A stretch of DNA of 64,000 bases from the NCBI RefSeq assembly GCF_005222755.1, contig NZ_STGD01000006.1, forward strand, positions 221,167-285,166, given 5' to 3'. The position numbers and the translations under genes were made by a program. The stretch is from Roseomonas sp. HF4 (GTDB lineage Bacteria; Pseudomonadota; Alphaproteobacteria; Acetobacterales; Acetobacteraceae). Numbering within the stretch: the stretch's first letter is position 1; every line of letters begins with the position of its first letter. The notes beneath the pieces are model-generated. The model was not told where the DNA came from. It made no database searches and worked only from the letters and a program-made list of their open reading frames with translations. Below, one piece after another: positions 25,098 to 33,826 of this stretch.

Positions 25098-26045
25098 ATG
25101 GCGAAGCGCATCAACAGGGCGATCGAGCTGCTGGAAGCGGGCCAGGCGATCTACTACGCCGGCCACCACACCGGGCACGTCCTGACCGAGACGCAGGGCC
25201 GCGCGGATGCCGTCACATGGGCCGACTACATCAACATCGGCATGGAGCACGGCGCCTTCGACATGGCCGGGCTCGCCGCCTACATGGCGGGCCTCGTCGC
25301 CGGCGGGCCGACGCGTTCGGGCCACCGCACGCCCGCCGTGGTGGTCGAGGCACCGGTCAACGGCATCGACGCCGCGCATGTGCGCCATTGCGCCTGGCAG
25401 TTCCGCCAGATCCTCGGCCGCGGCGTGCATGGCGTGCTCCTCTGCCAGGCCGAGACGCCGGAGGCAGCGCGCGCCTTCGTCGAGGCCTGCCGCTACCCGC
25501 ACCGCGCAGCGGGGCTCGACCCCTCGCTGCCGTCGCCGCTCGCGCGCGCCGAAGGCGCCGCCTCCCTCGCGCCGGGGCCGGGCTTCCTGGGCCGCGGCAC
25601 GCGCGGGCGCGGCTCGGAGGCGACCGCCGCGCCGATCTGGGGCGTGAGCGAGGCGGACTATTTCAGCCGCTGCGACCCCTGGCCGCTCAACCCCGCGGGC
25701 GAGCTGCTGCTCGGCGTCAAGATCGAAAGCCCCGAGGGCGTCGCCCGCTGCGAGGAGATCCTGGCTGTCCCCGGCCTCGGCTTCGCGGAGATGGGGCCGG
25801 GCGATCTGACACTGTCGCTGCTGGGGGAGACCGCGCTCCACCTGGACCCCTACCCGCCCGCCATCGCCGCGGCGCGCGCGCGCGTCTTCGCCGCTTGCCG
25901 CGCGAACGGGCTCGCCTTCCTCGAAGCCTGCACGCCCGCCAATATCACCGCGCGGCTGGACGAGGGCGTGCGCGTCATCGCCGGCGGGCGGGAGGACACC
26001 GCCCGCATCGGCCGCGCCCACCAGCGGCGCGCCGTGCCCGCCTGA
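25098..26045 (+). CDS. HpcH/HpaI aldolase/citrate lyase family protein
   Basis: A 315-residue TIM-barrel protein of the HpcH/HpaI family. VVVEAPVNGIDAAHVRHCAW corresponds to the substrate loop, LLGVKIESPEGVARCEEI carries the metal-binding Glu, and GFAEMGPGDLTLSL the metal Asp. Members cleave or form C-C bonds in 4-hydroxy-2-oxo acids with a divalent metal. An insertion (about residues 143-180, rich in Ala/Gly/Arg) is unusual. First gene of a plus-strand cluster with an amidase (19 bases downstream) and an AtzH-like protein; the substrate is probably a product of amide hydrolysis. Confidence 0.85.
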   Translation: MAKRINRAIELLEAGQAIYYAGHHTGHVLTETQGRADAVTWADYINIGMEHGAFDMAGLAAYMAGLVAGGPTRSGHRTPAVVVEAPVNGIDAAHVRHCAWQFRQILGRGVHGVLLCQAETPEAARAFVEACRYPHRAAGLDPSLPSPLARAEGAASLAPGPGFLGRGTRGRGSEATAAPIWGVSEADYFSRCDPWPLNPAGELLLGVKIESPEGVARCEEILAVPGLGFAEMGPGDLTLSLLGETALHLDPYPPAIAAARARVFAACRANGLAFLEACTPANITARLDEGVRVIAGGREDTARIGRAHQRRAVPA

Positions 26046-26064
26046 CCACCACGACAGGAACGCC

Positions 26065-27225
26065 ATGTCCCCCTTCGTCCCCGGCCCCGCCATCCGCATC
26101 GAGGGCCGCGCCGGCGGCCCGCTCTCGGGCCTCGCCTTCGCCGCCAAGGACCTGTTCGACGTGGCCGGCCACCCGACCGGCGGCGGCAACCCCGACTGGG
26201 CCCGGCAGAACCCCATCCCCGACCGCCACGCCTGGGCGGTGCAGACGCTGCTCGACGCCGGCGCGACACTCATCGGCAAGACCATCACGGACGAGGTCTC
26301 GCTCGGCATCCTCGGCGAGAACGCCTTCGACGGCACGCCGGAGAACCCCGCCGCGCCCGGGCACGTGCCCGGCGGGTCCTCCTCCGGCTCGGCCAGCGCG
26401 GTCGCGGCGGGGCTCTGCGACATCGCGCTCGGCACCGATACCGGCGGCTCGGTGCGCGTGCCGGCCTCCTTCTGCGGGCTGCACGGCATCCGGCCGACGC
26501 ATGGTCGGCTCGACCTCACGGGCATGCTGCCGCAGGCGCCGTCCTCCGACACCACGGGCTGGTTCGCACGAGACGCCGGGACATTCGCCCGCGCGTCGAC
26601 CGTGCTGCTGCAGGAGACGATGCCCGCGGACCTGCCCGCGCGCCTCGTCGTCGCGACCGATGCCTTCGGCTTCGCCGAACCTGCGACCGCCGCGGCGCTG
26701 CAGCCCCTGCTCGACCGCCTGAAGCGCCTCGTTCCCGTCTGGCGGGAAGACGTGATGGCGCCGCCCGGCCTGGTCGCCTGGGCGCGCGCGCAGCGCACGC
26801 TGCAACCGGTCGAGGCCTGGGCCACCTTTCGCACCTGGGTCGAGCGCGACAACCCACGCTTCGCCTTCTCGGTGGCCAAGGGGCTCGTCATGGGCGCCAT
26901 GACGCCGGAGGCCGATCAGGGCTGGGCGGCGCTCACGCGGCAGGAGGCGCGCGGCCGCCTCGCCCAGCTGCTGCCGCCCGGCACCATCCTGGTGATGCCG
27001 ACCACTCCCTTCCCCGCGCCACCGACCGGCCTGCCCCTGCCGGCGCTGACGCCGCTCCGCGACGCCATCCTCTGCCTCTGCGCGCAGGGCGGGCTCGCGG
27101 GGCATCCGCAGATCAGCGTCCCCGGCGCGACGGTCGACGGCCGGCCCGTCGGCCTGTCCCTGCTCGCCGCCCGCGGCGCCGACACGCTGCTCATCCGCAC
27201 AGCCCTGGCCCTGGAGACCGCATGA
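26065..27225 (+). CDS. Amidase-signature family protein (AtzE/HpxY-like context)
   Basis: A 386-residue amidase, short for the family. Triad: FAAKDLFDVAG (Lys), GGSSSGSASAVAAGL (cis-Ser) and GTDTGGSVRVPASF (nucleophile). PQISVPGATVDGRPVGLSL is the C-terminal family motif. It overlaps the AtzH-like gene by 4 bases (ATGA), an arrangement known for amidases that act on ureides, biuret derivatives or oxalurate. No AtzG-like small subunit was found between them. Substrate unknown. Confidence 0.9.
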   Translation: MSPFVPGPAIRIEGRAGGPLSGLAFAAKDLFDVAGHPTGGGNPDWARQNPIPDRHAWAVQTLLDAGATLIGKTITDEVSLGILGENAFDGTPENPAAPGHVPGGSSSGSASAVAAGLCDIALGTDTGGSVRVPASFCGLHGIRPTHGRLDLTGMLPQAPSSDTTGWFARDAGTFARASTVLLQETMPADLPARLVVATDAFGFAEPATAAALQPLLDRLKRLVPVWREDVMAPPGLVAWARAQRTLQPVEAWATFRTWVERDNPRFAFSVAKGLVMGAMTPEADQGWAALTRQEARGRLAQLLPPGTILVMPTTPFPAPPTGLPLPALTPLRDAILCLCAQGGLAGHPQISVPGATVDGRPVGLSLLAARGADTLLIRTALALETA

Positions 27226-27620
27226 TGGAAGCCAACATCCCCGAAATTGTGGAGGAAGTCCGCGCCCTGTTCGAACGCTACGAACAGGCGCTGATCGACA
27301 AGGACGTCGACGTGCTCGACGCCACCTTCTGGAACTCGCCGCTGACGATCCGCTACGCCATCCACGAGAACGGCTACGGCTTCGACGAGATCCACGCCCA
27401 CCGCGTCCGCCGCCCGCCAGGGCCGGGCATCAAGCTGGCGCGCCGGCGCCTGGTGATCACGACCCTCGGGCGCGACATCGCGACCGTGAACCTGGAATTC
27501 GACATGCGCGGCCGCGACACGCCCGGCCGGCAGAGCCAGACCTGGGTGCGCTTCCCCGACGTCGGTTGGAAGGTGGTCTCGGCCCATGTGTCTGTGACGG
27601 AGGCGAGCCCGGCGTATTGA
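27222..27620 (+). CDS. AtzH/HpxZ-like protein (DUF3225, SnoaL-like fold)
   Basis: A 132-residue protein. LFERYEQALIDKDVDVLDAT and IHAHRVRRPPGPGIKLARRR match the AtzH/HpxZ family, small NTF2-like proteins next to amidases in cyanuric acid and oxalurate degradation; AtzH itself was reported to hydrolyse 1,3-dicarboxyurea (from memory of the literature). Start at 27222 (ATGATG; the second ATG at 27225 is equally possible) overlaps the amidase stop. With the upstream amidase and aldolase it suggests catabolism of a urea-like or amide-linked nitrogen source. Confidence 0.85.
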   Translation: MMEANIPEIVEEVRALFERYEQALIDKDVDVLDATFWNSPLTIRYAIHENGYGFDEIHAHRVRRPPGPGIKLARRRLVITTLGRDIATVNLEFDMRGRDTPGRQSQTWVRFPDVGWKVVSAHVSVTEASPAY

Positions 27621-27630
27621 GCGGGCCGGC

Positions 27631-27671
27631 GCGCGGGGCAGCGCCGGGGGTTACGGGCGCCGCCCCCGCGC
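27631..27671 (+). terminator. GC-rich hairpin between the AtzH-like gene and hrpB
   Basis: GCGCGGGG (27631-27638) pairs with CCCCGCGC (27664-27671), with a second inner pairing GCGCC to GGCGC. It starts 11 bases after the AtzH-like stop and ends 15 bases before the hrpB GTG. Confidence 0.45.
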
Positions 27672-27686
27672 CCTACACCGCGTCCC

Positions 27687-30143
27687 GTGTTCGACCTTCC
27701 CGTCGCCGAGGCCCTGCCCGCCCTGACCGCCGCCCTGCGCGCGGGCCCGAATGCCGTGCTGGTCGCCCCGCCCGGTGCCGGCAAGACCACGCTCGTGCCG
27801 CTGATCCTGAAGGACGAACCCTGGGCTGCCGGCGCCCGCATCCTGGTGCTGGAGCCCCGCCGCGTCGCCGCCCGGGCCGCCGCGCGGCGTATGGCCCAGA
27901 TGCTGGGCGAGGCGCAGCCCGGGGGCATCGTGGGCCTGGCCACGCGGCTCGACCGCATGGTCTCGGACGCCACGCGGGTCGAGGTCGTGACCGAGGGCCT
28001 GCTGGTCCGCCGACTGCAATCCGACCCCGGGCTGGATGGCGTCGCTGCCGTGCTGTTCGACGAGGCGCATGAGCGTAACCTCGACACCGACCTCGCGTTG
28101 GCGCTCTGCCTCGACCTGCAGGCGAACCTGCGGCCGGAACTGCGCCTGCTGGCGATGTCGGCCACGCTGGACGGCGCCGCCTTCGCCGGGCTGCTCGGCG
28201 GCGCGCCGGTCATCGAGAGCCTGGGCCGGGCCTGGCCGGTGGAGCTGCGCCACCGCGCGCGCGACCTCAAGGACCATCGCGAGCTGCCCGATGCCATGGC
28301 CGGCGCCGTGCGCGACGCGCTGCGCGAGCATCCGGGCGACGTGCTCTGCTTCCTGCCCGGCTGGGGGGAGATCCGGCGCACGCAGGAGAGGCTCGCCGGC
28401 CTCGATGCGCTGGTCGTGCCGCTGCATGGGGAGATGCCGCCGGCCGAGCAGGACGTGGCGCTGAACCCGGCGCCGGACGGGCGGCGGAAGGTGGTACTGG
28501 CGACCTCGATCGCCGAAACCTCGCTGACCGTGCCCGGCGTGCGGATCGTGGTGGATGGCGGCTTCCGCCGCGCGCCGCGGCTGGATGCCGCGACGGGGCT
28601 GGCACGGCTCGCGACGCTGCGCATCGGACGCGCGGCGGCCGAGCAGCGCGCGGGGCGGGCCGGGCGGCAGGCGCCGGGTGTCGCGATCCGGTTGTGGAGC
28701 GAGGCGCTGCATCGCGGCCTGCCGCTCGCGGACCGACCCGAGATGCTGGAGGCGGAGCTGTCCGCGCTGGTGCTGGATTGTGCGGCCTGGGGGGCGGCGC
28801 CGGGCGATCTCGCCTTCCTCGACCCACCGCCGGCCGGGGCGGTCAAGGCCGCGCAGGCGTTGCTGCGGGACCTCGATGCGCTCGACGCCGCCGGGCGGAT
28901 CACCGAGGCTGGGCGGCGCATGGCGCGGATGGGCGCGCATCCGCGGCTTGCGCGCATGATGATCGCGGCGGCCGATGACGGGGAGCGGGCACTGGCCGCC
29001 GACCTCGCCGCGCTGTTGGAAGAACGCGACCCGATCCGACGCGGCGGGCCCGGGGCGCGGGACGTGCCGGCGGATGTGCAGCTGCGGCTCGACCTGCTGC
29101 ATGGCGGCGACCGGGCAGATGCCGATGGCGCGGCCATCCACCGCATCCGCCGCGCCGCCGCGCTGCACCGGCGGCGGCTGCGCGTCCATGGCACGGTGCG
29201 GGCGGAGGGCGATGCCGGCGCCCTGCTGGCCGCGGGCTTCCCCGACCGCATCGCGGCGCGGCGCGGGACGATGGACGGCGCCTTCCGCCTTGCCTCGGGC
29301 CAGGGCGCGCGGCTGGCGACGACGGACCCGCTCGGCAAGTCGGCGCTGCTGGCGGTGGCCGACCTCGAATTGCAGGGCACCGAGGCGCGCATCCGCATGG
29401 CGGCGCGGATCGACCGCGCGGTGCTGGAAGCCCGCTTCCCCGAGCGCGTTCGGCGGGAGGAAGGGGCGGCCTTCGACGCCCGCGCCGGCGCCGTGGTCGC
29501 GCGCCGGCGCCTGATGTTCGGCCCGCTGGTGCTGGAGGAAGCGCCGCTGCCCCATGCCGACCCCGCGGCGGTGGCGGTCGCGCTGGCCGAGGCGGCAGCC
29601 GGGCGGGGCTTGCGGGACCTCGACTGGTCCGGGGCGGCGCGCCAGGTGCAGGCGCGGATCCTCTGGATGCGGCGCGTCGAGGGGGAGGCCTGGCCGGATG
29701 TCTCGGACGCCGCGCTCGCGGCCTCGGCGCGGGACTGGCTGGCGCCCCGGCTGCACGGCAAGGCGCGGCTGGCGGAGCTCGGCGGGCTGGACGTGGCCGC
29801 GCTGCTGCTCGATGCCCTGCCCTGGGACCGGCGTCGCGCGCTTGAGGCGGCGCTGCCGGCGCGGCTCGCGCTGCCGGCCGGGCGCTCGGCGGCGATCGAC
29901 TACACGGGGGAGGTACCGACGCTAGAGGCCCGCGCGCAGCACCTGTTCGGCCTGGCCGCGCTGCCGCCGCTGGCCGGCGGGCGGGTGAAGCTGCAGGTCG
30001 CGCTGCTCTCACCGGCCGGGCGGCCGGTGGCGGTCACGGGGGACCTCGCCGGCTTCTGGGCCGGCGCCTGGGCCGAGGTGCGGCGCGAGATGCGCGGCCG
30101 CTACCCGAAGCACCCCTGGCCGGAGGACCCGACCCTTGGTTGA
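27687..30143 (+). CDS. hrpB: ATP-dependent RNA helicase HrpB
   Basis: An 818-residue DEAH-box helicase, normal length for HrpB. Walker A APPGAGKTTLVP (about residue 32), DEAHERNLDTDLALAL (motif II), MSATLDG (motif III), LATSIAETSLTVPGVRIVVD (motif V) and QRAGRAGRQAPG (motif VI), then the HA2 and HrpB C-terminal domains (ALPWDRRRALEAALPARLAL). Its role in bacteria is poorly defined (RNA processing). Starts with GTG at 27687. The following protease gene overlaps its 3' end by 8 bases. Confidence 0.95.
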   Translation: MFDLPVAEALPALTAALRAGPNAVLVAPPGAGKTTLVPLILKDEPWAAGARILVLEPRRVAARAAARRMAQMLGEAQPGGIVGLATRLDRMVSDATRVEVVTEGLLVRRLQSDPGLDGVAAVLFDEAHERNLDTDLALALCLDLQANLRPELRLLAMSATLDGAAFAGLLGGAPVIESLGRAWPVELRHRARDLKDHRELPDAMAGAVRDALREHPGDVLCFLPGWGEIRRTQERLAGLDALVVPLHGEMPPAEQDVALNPAPDGRRKVVLATSIAETSLTVPGVRIVVDGGFRRAPRLDAATGLARLATLRIGRAAAEQRAGRAGRQAPGVAIRLWSEALHRGLPLADRPEMLEAELSALVLDCAAWGAAPGDLAFLDPPPAGAVKAAQALLRDLDALDAAGRITEAGRRMARMGAHPRLARMMIAAADDGERALAADLAALLEERDPIRRGGPGARDVPADVQLRLDLLHGGDRADADGAAIHRIRRAAALHRRRLRVHGTVRAEGDAGALLAAGFPDRIAARRGTMDGAFRLASGQGARLATTDPLGKSALLAVADLELQGTEARIRMAARIDRAVLEARFPERVRREEGAAFDARAGAVVARRRLMFGPLVLEEAPLPHADPAAVAVALAEAAAGRGLRDLDWSGAARQVQARILWMRRVEGEAWPDVSDAALAASARDWLAPRLHGKARLAELGGLDVAALLLDALPWDRRRALEAALPARLALPAGRSAAIDYTGEVPTLEARAQHLFGLAALPPLAGGRVKLQVALLSPAGRPVAVTGDLAGFWAGAWAEVRREMRGRYPKHPWPEDPTLG

Positions 30144-31227
30144 ACCCCGGGCGGCGGCAGCGCAGATTGACGCCGTGACGCACACCCCGACCGCCCCCGA
30201 TTCCCAGGTCCTGCCGCGCCGGCTGGCCCTGCTGCTGCCGGCGGCGCTGGCGGCCTGTTCGCAGCCGGCCGTGGCGCAGCGTGGCCTGCCCGACTTCGCC
30301 GACTTGGCCGAACGCGTGCTGCCCGCCGTCGTCAGCATCCAGACCACGAGCCGCGAGCGCGCCACGCCCGACCCGCGCCGCGGGCCGCTCGACCGCGGGC
30401 GGCGCGGGCAATTGGTGCAGGGGGCGGGGTCGGGCTTCATCGTCGAGCCATCCGGCGTGGTCGTGACCAACGGCCACGTGGTCGGCGAAGCGACGCGCGT
30501 GACGGTGACGACGCAGGACGGCACGGAATACCCCGCCCGCGTCGTCGGCGTGGACGAGCTGACCGACATCGCGCTGCTGCGCATCACGCCGCGCGCGCCG
30601 CTCGCCGCCGTCTCCCTCGGCGTGTCGCAGACGCTGCGCGTCGGGCAATGGGTGCTGGCGGCGGGCAATCCCTTCGGCCTCGGCGGCAGCGTGACCAGCG
30701 GCATCGTCTCGGCGCGCGGGCGCGACATCGGCGCCGGGCCCTTCGACGACTTCATCCAGACCGACGCGCCCATCAATCCGGGCAATTCCGGCGGGCCGCT
30801 GTTCAACATGGCGGGCGAGGTGATCGGCATCAACACGGCGATCTATTCGCCGTCGGGCGCCAGCGCGGGGATCGGCTTCGCGGTGCCGTCGGACCTCGCG
30901 CGGCCGGTGGTGGAATCGCTCCTGCGCGACGGGCGCGTCGATCGCGGCTGGCTCGGCGTGTCGGTCGCCGATGCCGACGAGCAGGGCCGCGGCCGGCGCG
31001 GCGCGGTGATCATGGGGGTGGAGCGCGGCAGCCCCGCCGCGCGGGCCGGGCTGCGCCAGGGGGACCTGGTGACGGCCCTGAACGGGGAGGCGGTCGCGAC
31101 GTCCCGCGCCCTGGTGCGCGGCGTCGCGGGCCTGCCGCCCGGGGAGACCGTGCGCCTGACGCTGAGCCGCGGCGGACGGAACCAGGAAGTGGCCGTGCAG
31201 ATCGGCCGCCGGCCGGACCCCCCGTGA
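30136..31227 (+). CDS. HtrA/DegP-like serine protease with one PDZ domain, putative lipoprotein
   Basis: A 363-residue trypsin-like protease. Catalytic triad: His in VVVTNGHVVGEA, Asp in ELTDIALLRI, Ser in INPGNSGGPLFN. A single PDZ domain follows (about residues 270-355: LGVSVADADEQG, GSPAARAGLRQGDLVTALNG). The signal region LALLLPAALAAC ends in a lipobox Cys, so it may be lipid-anchored in the periplasm. TTG at 30136 has a good Shine-Dalgarno (GGAGGA, 8 bases away) and overlaps hrpB; GTG at 30175 gives a more usual signal peptide but no clear ribosome site. Likely a periplasmic quality-control protease. Confidence 0.9.
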   Translation: MVEPRAAAAQIDAVTHTPTAPDSQVLPRRLALLLPAALAACSQPAVAQRGLPDFADLAERVLPAVVSIQTTSRERATPDPRRGPLDRGRRGQLVQGAGSGFIVEPSGVVVTNGHVVGEATRVTVTTQDGTEYPARVVGVDELTDIALLRITPRAPLAAVSLGVSQTLRVGQWVLAAGNPFGLGGSVTSGIVSARGRDIGAGPFDDFIQTDAPINPGNSGGPLFNMAGEVIGINTAIYSPSGASAGIGFAVPSDLARPVVESLLRDGRVDRGWLGVSVADADEQGRGRRGAVIMGVERGSPAARAGLRQGDLVTALNGEAVATSRALVRGVAGLPPGETVRLTLSRGGRNQEVAVQIGRRPDPP

Positions 31228-31330
31228 GGCCGGCGGCGCGCTGCGCGGGCGATTTCAACCGCACCGGAACTGGTCTAGGAGGGGGCTTCGTCATCCTTCG
31301 GGCGGAAGCCCTGCCGGGACCCCCGCTGCC

Positions 31331-32011
31331 ATGAGACTGCTGCTGGTCGAGGACGACGCCGAGGTCGCCCGCTTCGTGCGCAAGGGGCTGCAGGAGGCCG
31401 GGCACGTCGTCGAGCATGCGGCGAACGGGCGGGACGGCCTGTTCCTCGCAGCATCCGAGCAGTTTGACGTGCTGGTGCTGGACCGCATGCTGCCCGGCGG
31501 CGTGGACGGGGTACGCCTGGTCGAGACGCTGCGCGCGCAGGAGAACCGGACGCCCGTGCTGTTCCTCTCGGCGCTGTCGGCGGTGGATGAACGCGTGCGC
31601 GGCCTCAAGGCCGGCGGCGACGATTATCTGGTGAAGCCCTTCGCCTTCGCGGAACTTCTGGCGCGCGTCGAAGCGCTGGGGCGGCGGCCGAGCGGGGATG
31701 CGCCGGCCACCCGCCTCAGGATCGCGGATCTCGAGATGGACCTGCTGTCACGCACCGTCACGCGGGGCGGCAAGCGGCTCGAGATCCAGCCGCGGGAGTT
31801 CCGCCTGCTCGAGCACCTGCTGCGCCATGCGGGCCAGGTCGTCACGCGCACCATGCTGCTCGAAAAGGTGTGGGACTACCATTTCGACCCCCAGACCAAT
31901 GTGATCGACGTGCATGTCAGCCGGCTGCGGCAGAAACTCGACAAGGGCTTCGACAGGCCGCTCATCCACACGGTGCGCAACGCCGGCTACATGATCCGCG
32001 CCGAGGCCTGA
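31331..32011 (+). CDS. OmpR-family response regulator
   Basis: A 226-residue two-component regulator. Receiver domain: acidic pocket VEDDAEV, phosphoacceptor Asp51 in VLVLDRMLPGG, conserved Thr/Ser in LFLSALSA and Lys in DYLVKPFAF. The C-terminal winged helix (about 130-224) has EFRLLEHLLRHAGQVVTRTM and DVHVSRLRQKLDKGF. It is followed by the histidine kinase gene, its expected partner. The signal and targets are unknown. Confidence 0.95.
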   Translation: MRLLLVEDDAEVARFVRKGLQEAGHVVEHAANGRDGLFLAASEQFDVLVLDRMLPGGVDGVRLVETLRAQENRTPVLFLSALSAVDERVRGLKAGGDDYLVKPFAFAELLARVEALGRRPSGDAPATRLRIADLEMDLLSRTVTRGGKRLEIQPREFRLLEHLLRHAGQVVTRTMLLEKVWDYHFDPQTNVIDVHVSRLRQKLDKGFDRPLIHTVRNAGYMIRAEA

Positions 32012-32156
32012 GGGTCGCGCGATCCCGCCGCCCCCCCTCCCGCGCGCGGAGATTGCGCCCAGCCTCGACCCGCTGCTGCGTTTCCTGCGCAGTGCCGGCT
32101 TCCGCTTCGCCGCCCTGTTCGCCGGCATCTTCATCGGTGCCTCGGGCCTGTTCGCC

Positions 32157-33431
32157 GTGGTGCTGTGGTACGCGACGGCGGGCTCGCTCGACCGTCAGAC
32201 CGATGCGGCGCTGCGCACCGATGCGCTCGGCCTGATCGAAAGCTGGCGCGGCGCCGGCGCCCGCGGCGTGGCCGAGGCGGTCGCCGAACGCCTGGCCAAC
32301 GATGTCGAGGGCACCGCGATCTATGTCTTCCTGGACCCCGCGGGGCGGCGCGTCGCGGGCAACCTCGACCGCTGGCCGCGCGGCGTCGAGCCCGACCTGT
32401 CCTGGACCTTCACGACGGTGCAGCGCGAGGGCACGGAGGCCGAGGCGCGCGTCTTCGCCGTCGAGTTCGGCGACGGCCATCGCGTTGCCGTCGGCCGCGA
32501 CGTGGCCGAGAAGAACCGCCTGCGCGAATTGCTGGCCGAGGGCATCGCCTGGTCCGCCGTGACGGCGACGCTGTTCGCGCTGGCCGGCGCCGCGCTGCTG
32601 CGCCGTGCGGTCGAGGCGCGGCTCCGGCCGGCGGCGCAGACGGCGCAGGCGATCGCCGCCGGCGACCTGTCGCGCCGCGTGCCGTTGTCCCGCCGGGAGG
32701 ACGAGTTCGACCGCCTGGGCGAGAGCATGAACGCCATGCTGGACCGCATCGACCGGCTGATGGAGGGCGTGCGCGGCGTGTCGGACTCGATCGCGCACGA
32801 CCTGCGCACGCCGATCGCGCGCGCGCGGGCCAAGCTCGAGGAGGCGCTGGGCGGCCCGGGCGAGCCGGAGGCGCTGCGCGCCGCGATGGAGCAGGGGATC
32901 GCCGACCTCGACCACATCACCCGCGTGTTCGGCGCGCTGCTGCGCATCGCCGAGGCCGAGGCGGGGGCGCGGCGCGCCGCCTTCGCGCCGCTCGACCTTG
33001 CGGCAGTGCTGCGCGACGTCGCGGAATTCTATGCGGCGGTGGCGGAAAGCCGCGGCCAGGCGCTGGACCTCGGACTGCCGCCGCGGCTCGAGATGGTGGG
33101 GGACCGCGACCTGCTCGCGCAGGCGGTGGGAAACCTGCTCGACAACGCGCTGAAATTCACGCCGCCGGGCGGGCGGGTGCGGCTCCTGGCCCGGGCCCTG
33201 CCGCGCGAGGGCGTCGAGATCGTGGTCGAGGACACCGGACCGGGCCTGTCGCCGGAGGACCGGGCGCGGGCGGGGGAGCGCTTCTTCCGCGCCGATTCCT
33301 CGCGGGCCACGCCGGGCTCGGGGCTCGGCCTCTCGCTGGTGCTGGCGGTGGCGCGCCTGCATGGGGGCGACCTCACGCTCGAGGACGCGGCACCGGGGCT
33401 GCGGGCGGCGCTGCGGCTCGGTCCCGGATGA
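32157..33431 (+). CDS. Sensor histidine kinase (start uncertain, frame open upstream to about 31995)
   Basis: Conserved parts: a periplasmic sensor of about 120 residues, HAMP-like segment ending FDRLGESMNAMLDRIDRL, H-box SIAHDLRTPIARARAKLE, N-box LLDNALKFTP, G1 VVEDTGPGL and G2 GSGLGLSLVLAVARLHGG. The coordinates use the first usual start codon, GTG 32157, but this cuts the first membrane helix: the same frame upstream encodes FRFAALFAGIFIGASGLF with no stop back to 31995 and no ATG, GTG or TTG. An ATC at 32022 has GAGGG 7 bases upstream; a C-run at 32031-32037 could also hide an indel. Partner of the response regulator just upstream. Confidence 0.85.
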   Translation: MVLWYATAGSLDRQTDAALRTDALGLIESWRGAGARGVAEAVAERLANDVEGTAIYVFLDPAGRRVAGNLDRWPRGVEPDLSWTFTTVQREGTEAEARVFAVEFGDGHRVAVGRDVAEKNRLRELLAEGIAWSAVTATLFALAGAALLRRAVEARLRPAAQTAQAIAAGDLSRRVPLSRREDEFDRLGESMNAMLDRIDRLMEGVRGVSDSIAHDLRTPIARARAKLEEALGGPGEPEALRAAMEQGIADLDHITRVFGALLRIAEAEAGARRAAFAPLDLAAVLRDVAEFYAAVAESRGQALDLGLPPRLEMVGDRDLLAQAVGNLLDNALKFTPPGGRVRLLARALPREGVEIVVEDTGPGLSPEDRARAGERFFRADSSRATPGSGLGLSLVLAVARLHGGDLTLEDAAPGLRAALRLGPG

Positions 33432-33440
33432 ACGCATGGT

Positions 33441-33466
33441 CATCGCCGGGCCACCGCCCGGCGATG
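33441..33466 (+). terminator. Hairpin terminator after the two-component genes
   Basis: CATCGCCGGGC, loop CACC, GCCCGGCGATG: a perfect 11-bp stem starting 10 bases after the kinase stop codon. No T-run follows. Confidence 0.5.
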
Positions 33467-33489
33467 CGTCGCGCGCCAGGATCAGGCCC

Positions 33490-33744
33490 ATGCGCGCGCT
33501 GCTGCCCGCCCTGCTGCTCCTTGCCCCGACCACGGCGGCCCTCGAGCCTGCCGCACGCGTGACCACCGACAGCCGCGAATATTGCGCCGAGCTGGCCCGC
33601 CGCTTCGCCACGCTGCCCAACGCGGAGGCCGAGCCGGCCCGCAGCCTCGCCGCGGAAGGCGTCCGGCTCTGCGACGCGGGCCATCCGCGCACCGGGGTGG
33701 CGAAGCTGCGGCGCGCGATCCGCGCCGCGCGCATGGGGCAATAG
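33490..33744 (+). CDS. Small secreted hypothetical protein
   Basis: An 84-residue protein not recognised as a known family. A signal peptide (MRALLPALLLLAPTTAALE) is followed by a mostly helical, charged body with two Cys (EYCAEL and RLCDAGHP) that could form a disulfide, and the helical end VAKLRRAIRAARMGQ. ATG at 33490 follows the terminator hairpin of the kinase gene. It may be a small periplasmic modulator, but nothing in the sequence shows this. Confidence 0.65.
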   Translation: MRALLPALLLLAPTTAALEPAARVTTDSREYCAELARRFATLPNAEAEPARSLAAEGVRLCDAGHPRTGVAKLRRAIRAARMGQ

Positions 33745-33826
33745 CGCGATCTTCGCGTGACCGGCACCGGCCCGCGGCCCCGCCCCCGATTGCGGCCCTC
33801 GCCCCCCGGGTCTATGCGCCTGCCCC

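Noticed and set aside
24965..26045. Longer start for the aldolase gene in the open frame from 24444
   Set aside because: The extension is antisense to the amidase gene and low-complexity; ATG 25098 gives the family-like N-terminus.
27374..29761. Two overlapping minus-strand frames of about 700-800 codons over hrpB
   Set aside because: Shadow frames of a full-length hrpB with intact DEAH motifs; Ser/Arg/Ala-rich translations without a domain.
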